Shown in pieces: positions 56,030 through 64,000 of a DNA stretch of 64,000 nt. A program made the translations under genes and the position numbers. The stretch is from Blumeriella jaapii (taxonomy: Eukaryota > Ascomycota > Leotiomycetes > Helotiales > Drepanopezizaceae), in assembly GCA_009599575.1 (NCBI GenBank), contig VWND01000072.1, positions 124,001 to 188,000 on the forward strand. The letters are read 5' to 3'. Each line of letters starts with the position of its first letter. Positions within the stretch are counted from its first letter, which is position 1. The notes beneath the pieces are model-generated. The model ran no database searches, was not told the origin of the DNA, and saw only the letters and a list, made by a program, of their open reading frames with translations.

Positions 56030-56275
56030 TATTATTTAACGTCTGGAGGGGGCAGTGAAACTGCGCAACCTCAAGCCTTCCGCAGGGCATTGGAGACGTG
56101 CTAAGCTGGGGATTTTTACATACAAGAGACCTTCGAGAAAGCAGTTATGTAGAAGAAATGTATGACAAAAGGCCCGCTATTTAAGCCTTTGCCCTACAAG
56201 CGGGATGGTTCTCCATTGTGTTCGTGAAGTCAAACTTCGAAAAGGCAGAGTCGTCAGAGCTGAAAGTCGCTGATT
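56030..56275 (-). mobile_element. SINE- or LINE-tail-like short repeat, copy D
   Basis: Best-preserved copy. Read on minus it carries AACTGCTTTC, CTTAGCACGTCTCC and the terminal core CCAGACGTTAA, followed by an ATC/CTC trinucleotide tail on the left (56000-56036 on +). It matches copy B over about 240 bp with mostly transition differences. Confidence 0.65.
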
Positions 56276-56448
56276 GTTGTTGGTGAGGATGAGGACGAGG
56301 AAGGAAGAAGGAAGAAGCAAAAGCCAAAAAGAGCAATAGCTCAGCCATTTACATGTTCATTATAAAAACGGGTAGTTTTCACGCCTATCTCCTACTTGCC
56401 TAACTATCCCCTCTCCTGCTCCGCTATGCCTTTAACTCACCTCCCATA

Positions 56449-56490
56449 CCTCACCCCCCCACCCCCCCCCCCCCCCCCCCCCCCCCCCCT
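56449..56490 (+). repeat. Poly-C tract
   Basis: About 40 nt of C interrupted by one or two A and ending before TCAGACTC. Very long C runs are rare in fungal genomes and prone to length error in sequencing. It lies about 200 bp beyond the stop codon of the Gyp5-like gene. Confidence 0.9.
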
Positions 56491-56694
56491 CAGACTCTCC
56501 TCACACAAACATTATGGAAAGCCCACAACACAAAACATGTACACCCCCTGCCCGCCCGTCCCCAAAAGCACCATGCCATTCATGCCCCAAACCAAAAACA
56601 GTGCCTTAGAAGAAGATGATAGCGTCTGCCCAGAACAAAAACACCCCTTCGCTTCATTTCTCTCGGCCAAAATTTACATTGCCCCACCCACCCA

Positions 56695-59600
56695 TCACAC
56701 CCCCGGCACCTTCTCCGTGCTAACAGCCCTCTTCCCCCAACCGCCCCAGAAACCAGCAGCCACGGTCGCGATGGCGCTTGGGGCCGGAGCAGAAGCTTGG
56801 CTTTGCGGCTGCGGCCTGCTCACATACCCCCCTGCGCCGCTGTTTCTGGGGGTCGAGGAAATGCTGATCGTGCTCATCGTGCTCGGCGTGGCTTTGTGTC
56901 CCATCTTTGCGTTCCCATCTTGACTCTGGCCCAACAATTTCTTCAAGCTTTCCAGCTTTGATTTCGCTTCCTCGGCTTCCTGCTTAGCGATAGCTTCCGC
57001 CGTCTTGGCCTGCACCAGCTCCAGAACGAGAGCGTCCGTGTCGTCCTGGTTCGATTTCGAATTTACGGGCTCGCTTGGAGGCGAGGTTGATGGCAGGGAC
57101 GGCATTTCATTCTCTTTCGCGGTGATCAGGCTTGAAGTACGTTTGTTGAACACCACCGGCGTCTGCTGAGAGCGGCCCGACGTCGAGCGTCCGAGTCTCA
57201 GTTCGCGCAGACCGCTGCGACCAGACGATCGATTCGGCCACTCGCTCTCGTGTTCCCGACTGCCGTCAGGTGTAGTCGAAGCTGTCGTGCGAGACTTGAG
57301 TTCGGACATCTGTCGTTCCAGTCGCTGCTTGTCCTGGTGGGCGCTTCTGATCTGTACGTGCCCTTCTTTGACCTGATCTTTGAGGTTCTGGATCTCTTGC
57401 TGGTTCTCGGAGAGTTGTCGGGTCAGGTTCTGCGTCTTGGCCATTTCGTGTATGAGCTTCTCCTTGGCGCGAACGATCTCGTCTCGAAGTTGGGACTTCG
57501 TTTGTAGCGTCGAGGATCTCCGATTTTCAGCAGGAACCGAGAAGCGATCTTCCACAACATCTAGTAGGGCAGAAAGGTCGCTCGTGGCGGGAGTCTCATC
57601 ATCCGAGTGGTCAGCGGGAATGGTTTGGTCATGGTCATCCTCATCATCGCCATCTGCCTTGGGCGTGGGCTTCACAGTCTCCGAGCTCTCATCACTGGAA
57701 CCACTCCCGACAGTTTCGGAGCTCGACTTCTTCCTCAAACCGTCAAGCAGCGAGCGAACCGCGTTCCGGTCTTCGTCCCGCTCTTCTCGTTCCCTCTGCA
57801 ACTGCGTAGCGAGAAGAGCATGATCCCTCTGTAATTCACTGAGGGCCATCAACAGGTCCTCGATCTGACCATGCAAATTCTTGTCTTTGTTCGGCCTCTG
57901 AACTATGCTGTTGAAGCCGACAGACTGGGTACGAATGGAAGAGTTATCCGTGGTTGAGGAATCTCGCGAAATCGAAGTGGCGTCGGTCGAGGCGCTCAAG
58001 ATGCTATCGGACCCGCCACCTTCGATGGAATTCAGAGTCGAAGCGAGGCTCTGTTTCGAGGGCGACCTCCGCAGGAAGCTGACGGGCCGAGTCGTGGCGG
58101 AAAGCCCGGGGCTGAGATTCGTTGACTTCGTCGACGAGTTTGAACCAGTCCACAAGCGGCCAAGGAACCTGGAGGCAACAGAACCAACTTCGGTAGGCGT
58201 AACAGTATCGGCACTTTGAGCCTCCTTGTAGCTGGCCTCTAAAGCCTGCAGACTCTCCCGCGTGACGACCCCAGTCATGCTCACAAACTCATTGACAAAT
58301 TCGTCTGCATCATAGTGATACACGTCCCACAAACCTCGAGAAAGCAGCAACTGCATCACGTCCTCGAACTCCGTGCAGGCCATGATCTTCGCCTGGTTCT
58401 TCCGCATGAGTGACATGGCCACGCGCATGATGGTCTCCGAAGCACCCTCCGCGAAGATGACATCGTAAATTCGGAAGAGCATGGGCAGCGGACAGGTAAC
58501 AGCAAAGAAGGACAGGAACCACTGCGAGACGTATGCGGGCTCGACCCCGTAGCCATCGAGGAACGCTGAGAGCTCGGGCAGGTGTAGGTGGAGCAGCTTG
58601 TTGAATTGGTAGATGCGAACGTGCAGACCCGAGAGATCTGGCAGGAAGCAGTTCCGCAGGTCGTAATGCTCCATCAAACTGGTCCCATTAGCAGGTGTCT
58701 CTCTCTCTGAAGCAATGTACACCTTACCGAACAAGCACGCAAAAGGCCTGCTTGTCGCCCATGTGCATCAGCAACGGGCCGACAAGGAAGCCCAGGCCCT
58801 GACAATACCCAATCTTGTGGTCGTATAGACTGAAGCACTTCAGCACCCGGCCCAGCATCCTCTGTCCGTCGCCTTCCGGATCGCGAAACATCTCCACCCC
58901 GGGGAAGCTCCTCCCCAGGTCCTTCCCAATGATGCCTTCATAGGGGCTAGACTCCCCACACAACCTGTCGAACTGCTCTTCCAACAGGCTGTCTCGGGCT
59001 CCCGACATGCTCTGCCATACCACCCCCCTCAGCGGCGGCGGGATCCCGCTGCGGATCTTCCTTGACAGGAGCGTGGGCAGTCGCTGTGCTGTGCGCGTAT
59101 AATCCTGTACCAAGGCCGCGTAGAACTCGAGGTCCGTCATGGGCGGCGCGGGAACCTGCGAGTATCGCAGTTCCGCGGGGGTCGGGCCATTGACCAGGCT
59201 CTTGAGGTGATGCATGGAGGGTGGCCTCGATTGGCGTTTCGCTTTGCTGTCCATGACCTGGACTTTGACGATGCCGGCCTTGGGATTCGACACGAGCGCT
59301 GCGTTCTCTTGCTCGAGTCTGGCGAGGAGGAGGGCCGTTGACTGTTGTGGCTGGTTAGCTCACGTCCGCTCATGCTCCCTGTAACAGAGATAGTGCTTGT
59401 AGCTTGTGACGGATGGGAAGATGATGATGATGATGCAGTGGCACTCACATCATCCGAACTCGAACTCCGCGGCTCGTTCTCCTCCGTCTTCTCCAGCTCC
59501 TCCCAATTCACCCCTTCTTCGCTCTCCCCTGAGCTCGCACTGCTTCTCCGCGAGTCTCGACGCCGCACTCGCGCGTCCTCTGCTGGCTCGGACAAGAGCT

Positions 59601-60446
59601 GGTTCCCACTCGGATCGACCATGGTGATGCTCGGGCTCGGGCTTGGGCTCGGGCTCTCGTCGTCGTCTTCCTCGACTGCTTCTGTTTCTGTTTCTTCTTC
59701 TTCTCCTACTTCTTCCCCTTCCCCTTCCCCTTCTCTTTCTTCTTCTTCTTCTTCTTCTTCTACTTTCTTCTCCTCCTTCTCCTCTTCTCCTAGCACATGC
59801 TCCTCGACGCCGTCTAAGGTGATGCCGGGCGTCTGTATCTCCCCTTCTCCCGTCTCCTCGATAGTATGGGTATGCGAATGGGGATGCGTCGCCGTATGGA
59901 TAGAGGTATCGACGTGCAGGGTCGGCGGGAGCACGGGTGCAGATGGTGGTGGAGGTGGAGGTTCGGAGAGGCGCACCGTGACCATGGAGTCGTGGGCGAC
60001 GTGGTTCGACGAAGGGGGGGAGTTGGGGAGGGGGTTGGCGGCAGCGACGGGGCGGCGACAGCGGCAGCGGCAGGTGCAGCAGGAGTGTCGACGGCTCGCT
60101 CCTGCGCTGACTCGTGGTGATGTTCTGCAGACTGATGCTGTTGATGTTGATGTTGTTGTTGTTGATGTTGTTGTGGTTGTTGTTGTTGTTGTTGCTGCTG
60201 TTGCTGCTGCTGTTGCTCTGCTGCTTCTTGCTCCTCCTTCTCCTGCTCCTCATTCCTTCGTTCGCTCTCACGCTGGGCTGCCTCCGTCTGCGTCTCCGTC
60301 TCTGTCCAGGTTTCCCTCGCGCTCTCGCTCTTCTCTCTCGCCAGCTCCTCCTCCTCCGTCTCTTCCTCCTCTCTCCGTCCCGGGATGGGTGTGGGGGTCG
60401 GTGTCGTCGACGCACCTGGCGCGTCCGCCATGATGCGTGTGGCCAT
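56695..60446 (-). CDS. TBC-domain Rab GTPase-activating protein, Gyp5-like, with apparent C-tract frameshift
   Basis: Exons on minus: 59449-60446, 58728-59341, 56695-58678; introns of 107 and 49 nt. The TBC domain starts at 'RSGIPPPLRGVVWQSM' and has the arginine finger in 'IGKDLGRSFPG' (family IxxDxxRTFP) and the glutamine finger in 'YCQGLGF' (YxQ). Order of parts (acidic Ser/Glu-rich N-terminus, TBC, coiled coil with 'QLSENQQEIQNLKDQVKEGHVQ', disordered tail) fits Gyp5, a GAP acting on exocytic Rabs. The first exon holds two frames. From 60446 ('MATRIMADAPGAS') it runs through a Glu-rich helix and a polyQ run, and breaks at a run of seven C near 60014-60020. One extra C would give one 1198-residue protein. 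Without it, the ATG at 59985 ('MVTVRLSEPPPP') gives an intact 1044-residue protein. Confidence 0.82.
60140..60226 (-). repeat. Poly-glutamine CAG/CAA tract in the Gyp5-like N-terminus
   Basis: On minus the region codes mainly Gln with a few His and Pro, from mixed CAG and CAA codons. Interruption of the repeat limits slippage. It is translated only if the upstream start at 60446 is used. Confidence 0.85.
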
Positions 60447-60931
60447 GGCCGGGTAAATAAAATGAGTGACGGTGGGCGGGAGATGGCGAACAAGGGCGAG
60501 AAGGCCAAAAAGAGTGGACGTCGGATTCGACAACAAAACGAGTGGTGGTGGAGGTGAGGTTCGAGATAGAGCTGTTGAAGAAAAGAAAAGCCGCGAGCGA
60601 GAAGTTGGCGTTTCGTGTTTAAGGGTTTCTGGGGGAGGCGGCGGGATGGACCATTCAGGGGTACTCGAGCCGCGCTGTGATTGGCCGAGGATCCGATGCG
60701 GTAAATACGCCGAGACGATCAAAGAATCCGAGTCATGGGCGAGAGGCGGCTAAGGTCAACAGAGCGTCCCCCTTTTGACAAAAGAGAGAAAAAGTCGTAA
60801 TCCGATTGCATTAGCCCAGGTAGCTACCACCTATCCAGCCCATCCTAAAACATCAACGCCCTCAAAGAACGGTTATCCCTATATCCCTTGCTTGCAAAGA
60901 CATACAAATCATCAGCCCAACCACCCGCCCC
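60447..60931. other. Intergenic: Gyp5-like promoter and topoisomerase II 3' flank
   Basis: 485 bp without gene content. Both genes are on the minus strand, so this holds the 3' end of topoisomerase II and the promoter of the Gyp5-like gene. No clear motif. Confidence 0.55.
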
Positions 60932-63900
60932 CTACTCGTCCTCCTCAAACTCCGCCTCGCTCTCATCGTCGACCACCGCGCTCTCATCTTCATCTTCATC
61001 GTCCATCTCCTCCTCGCTGTCGGACTCGATGTAGACGGGTTTCTTAGCCTTGGCTGTTGCTGCCGCACGGGCGGGACGACCAGCAGGACGACCAGCAGGC
61101 TTGGCCTTCGCCTTGGGCGCCGGTGACTCGCCGTCAGGCATCTCAACATCCTCCTCGTCCTCGCTGAAGGAGTCTTGGAGCTTGCTCTGCTTGGCCGCGT
61201 ACGCCTTCGCAGCCGGGGAGAGTTGAGTGGGCTTCGCGGGCGCAACGGCTTTCTTGGGAGCCGGCGCCTTCTTGGCCTTCGGTGCCGCCTTGGGTTTGGG
61301 CGCGGCTTTGGGAGCGGCGGCAGCTTTGATCGGGACCTTCTTCGTGACGGCAATGAGCTCGTCGTCGTCGGAAAGGAAGCTGTCCAGGTCATCCTTGGGC
61401 GCAGGTGCCTTTTGGGGCGACGATTTGGCGAGCATCTCGTAGTTGGTTTCATCCGCATCGTCGCTGAGATCAAAGGTTCGGCTGGGCTTCGTCTTCAGCT
61501 TAGGTAGGTCGGTGTGGCCGTGACTGCTGCTTGGGCGTGCGAAGTTGGCGAAGCGGCTGGTCTCCGCGTTGTCTCCTCCACCGATGCCTTTCACCATGGC
61601 TCCCACATCCCCCAGTAACTTGCCATCATCACTCTCAGACTCCTCATCGTCAGTGATGACCCATTTCTTGGGGGCTGCAGCCGCGGCTCGCTTCGTGCGT
61701 CCGTTCGTAGGCTGCTCACTGGCTTGTCGTGAAGTTGAACTCGACTTTTGTGCGGCCGCAGGCTTGCTTGCTTTCAACACTTCAAAATCACCGTCAGACA
61801 TGCCATCAGAGATCTCATGAAACTCGTCCTCGGCGCCATCAGTCCCGTCGTTTGTGGGTTTGGGCTTGTTGTTGGCAAACATATCCAAGAACCTCTGGTG
61901 GGTCTTCTGCTCGACCTTGACCGCGCTTTTCGCAGCACTGGCTTTCGATGCCTTCGATGGCTTCGGGTTGTAGTCGTTGTCGGCAGCCTTGGCTTTGGAC
62001 TTGGAAGCCTTCCCCGCACCAATCTTTCTTGAAGCTCGACGGTTGGTATTGCGAATAGTCTTTTGGTAATCAGCCTCTTCTTTGAGCTGAAGCTCCCACT
62101 CGTTGGCAAAGTTGTCAAGATCCTCGCACCAAAGATCCTTCTCACTAAGCTGCTCCATGGTGTCATGCTCAACCTTTTTGGCTGCCATTTGCGCCTTGAG
62201 CTTCTCGACACGCTCTTCAGTTAGCGACCAGATGGGCAACTGTCGATGTGTCAGCGGAGAAGCCCTACTCCGGAAAAGAACTACTTACTCCAAGCAGATA
62301 GTCGAAGTCTCGAGCACCGGAATCGTCGTCAGCAGAAACCTCCTCGGTGTTTTCCACAACATCATCGGTCTCTCCGGACTTCTTGGCATCCTGGACCTTG
62401 GGGAATGCATCATATCCACGCTTGCGTAGCTCGGCAACCAGGACCGGCTTCTTTTGCTTGGATACTGTCAACTTATTGTCGATGATCTCCAACACGAATC
62501 TGGCCTGGTTCTTGAGCTTGCGATACTCAGTGTTGATCTTAGCCAACCAAAATGCCTGCCAGAATTAGTCGTGCCTACCACAGATACTCAGAGAGCGGGC
62601 ATACCTTGCGCTTTGTGTACATGGCGAATCGGTAGTTGTAGAACTCCTCAAGAATTTCCTCGACGTTCTCATACTTCTTAATCTGACCTCGATGGTCAAA
62701 TGCAACCAGGTTGGAGGTAGCAACCGTTTTCCTCAACTTGAAGCGGTCGAGCAGACCGTCAGTCAAGGCCGCCTTCATGTGCTTTTCATCAAGTTGGACG
62801 ACGAAGTGAACACTCTTGTGGTCGTTGTACTCCTTGTAGTCCTTGATGAATGATGGAACCTTTTCTCCCTTGATAATCTCTTCGAGCTTCGCCTTGTAGT
62901 CATCTGTCCAAACACGAATAGGAAGTTCCGTAATCTCGACTTCGTTGTTTCCCATATCTCTGATAACGCCATCGAAGTTGTATCGCATAGGTCCGGCTTC
63001 TTCAGGAGTACCCTTCCAGCCACGGAACCAAGGAACCATGGTTTCAAATGGCTTCTCCTCAGTATCACCTTCTTCCAAGCGGCCCATGCGCCGCTTCAGG
63101 TTCTTGACAATGTCCAGTGGGTGGTAGTTGGGAATCGTGGTACTCCAGCCGGTACCAATACCATCCGCACCGTTGACGAGCACCATGGGAACAACAGGGC
63201 AGTATAGTGTTGGCTCAATGCTCTTGCCATCGTCAACGTTGTGTTCATAGAGCGGCTCATCAAGTGCAGAAAATACGCGTCTGGCGAAAGGGGAAAGTCT
63301 GGTGAAAATGTATCGAGGACTAGCAGAATCACTTCCTCCTGCAAGTCGGGATCCGAAATTTCCGCTAGGCTCCAGACAGTTGATGTTATTGGACCCCGTG
63401 AAGTTCTGGGCAAGACCAACGATAGTCATGTGCATAGAGGCTTCACCGTGATGGTAGGCGGTGTTTTCAGAAACGTAACCAGCCAGCTCAACAACCTTCA
63501 TGTCCTTGACAAGGTTTCGCTTGAAGCAAGCAAACATGACCTTTCGTTGACCAGGCTTGAAACCATCGATAACAGATGGGATGGAACGAATGTTGTCTGC
63601 CATGCTGAAGAGAATAAGCTCCTTGTTGATAAAGTTATCGTAGGTCAGAGTCCGAGTAGAGTGGTCCAGGAAGGTTCCCGGGAGGAAGTTGCCCAGCCAT
63701 GCCTTACGAGCATCGGCCTTCTTCTTGGAGAACGCCAACTCAACAAGCTCTTCTTCGGCTGGGGTCATAACCTCAAACTCTCTCAAGTGATCGTCCAGAT
63801 TGCTAAAGTAAACTTGGGCGTCCTCGGGCAAACTGGTACCCAGACCCTTGTAGTACTTGTGATTCCAACCCTTCTCGTGTGCGTGGCGCTCCTTCCATTC

Positions 63901-64000
63901 CTCGTACTGCGGCATGGTGAAAAAGGACTTTTGGCTAATTGGCTTTTTCGGGTTAGGGCCCTTATAGACCTTGACAATAGGTGTGATGAACTCTCGGAAA
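60932..64000 (-). CDS. TOP2: DNA topoisomerase II, C-terminal part (5' end beyond window)
   Basis: The type IIA enzyme passes one duplex through a double-strand break using ATP. Visible exons on minus: 62605 to beyond 64000, 62289-62555, 60932-62239; both introns are 49 nt and phase 0. The first in-window residues belong to the TOPRIM region ('REFITPIVKV', 'HKYYKGLGTS'). The breakage-reunion domain follows: 'IPSVIDGFKPGQRKVMF', 'AYHHGEASM', 'GSNNINCLEPSGNFGSRLAGG' and the catalytic tyrosine in 'SPRYIFT' (codon at 63310-63312). The coiled-coil hinge leads to 'LLGLPIWSLTEERVEKL'. The C-terminal domain is disordered, with alternating Lys/Ala-rich and Asp/Glu-rich blocks and many Ser, and ends in an acidic tail. 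The ATPase half is not in the window. All motifs are intact, so the gene looks functional. Confidence 0.96.

Noticed and set aside
59345..60433. 362-codon ORF on the plus strand
   Set aside because: It is antisense to the first exon of the Gyp5-like gene; poly-Ser and poly-Val/Leu runs are complements of Glu and Gln codons.

Overview
This is nuclear DNA of a filamentous ascomycete (Pezizomycotina). Genes carry short introns of about 47-250 nt with GTATGT/GTAAGT donors and CTAAC-like branch sites. Gene families are fungal (Zn2Cys6 regulator, ArAE_2/DUF2421 protein, Sli15/INCENP, Gyp5-type TBC protein, IST1, topoisomerase II). GC-balanced gene blocks alternate with two AT-rich islands full of stop codons that bear the signature of repeat-induced point mutation (RIP). 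I cannot name the species from sequence alone.

Layout. 1-5.3 kb is a RIP-degraded Ty3/gypsy relic: RNase H, integrase and chromodomain-like remnants, with the integrase-LTR end tandemly duplicated (two 1.35-kb units), followed by a SINE/LINE-tail-like copy and an older LTR fragment. 5.3-7.5 kb is gene-poor. 7.5-14.0 kb is a probable sugar/polyol catabolic cluster: an MFS sugar transporter, a Zn2Cys6 regulator, and a xylitol/sorbitol-type dehydrogenase convergent with the regulator. The transporter and dehydrogenase carry coding frameshifts; the regulator is intact once five introns are resolved. 14-17.9 kb is gene-poor, with simple repeats, GTACTGTAC-rich sequence, a second repeat-family copy and an intron-containing tRNA-Pro. 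17.9-24.8 kb holds an ArAE_2-type membrane protein divergent from IST1, and an acyl-CoA dehydrogenase. 24.9-32.6 kb is a complete but RIP-destroyed 7.7-kb gypsy-type element with 129/132-bp LTRs and a 5-bp target duplication. It sits between the divergent acyl-CoA dehydrogenase and INCENP genes.

32.9-64 kb is a housekeeping block: INCENP (chromosomal passenger complex), a J-domain protein, a 167-residue protein of unknown function, a Q-rich repetitive protein, a class II aldolase-family protein, an NSUN2/Ncl1-type tRNA m5C methyltransferase, a Gyp5-like Rab-GAP, and the C-terminal part of DNA topoisomerase II running off the right edge. Two more copies of the short repeat family lie in the intergenic spaces at about 50.8 and 56.1 kb.

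Exon structures were inferred by eye from donor/branch/acceptor motifs and from restoring family-conserved reading frame. Spliced lengths divide by three for every gene except the three in which I report a frameshift. I found no CRISPR, bacterial operon or clearly new enzymatic system. The most notable items are the selectively broken sugar cluster, the retrotransposon splitting a divergent promoter, the four-copy short repeat family with microsatellite tails, and an excess of GC-AG introns.
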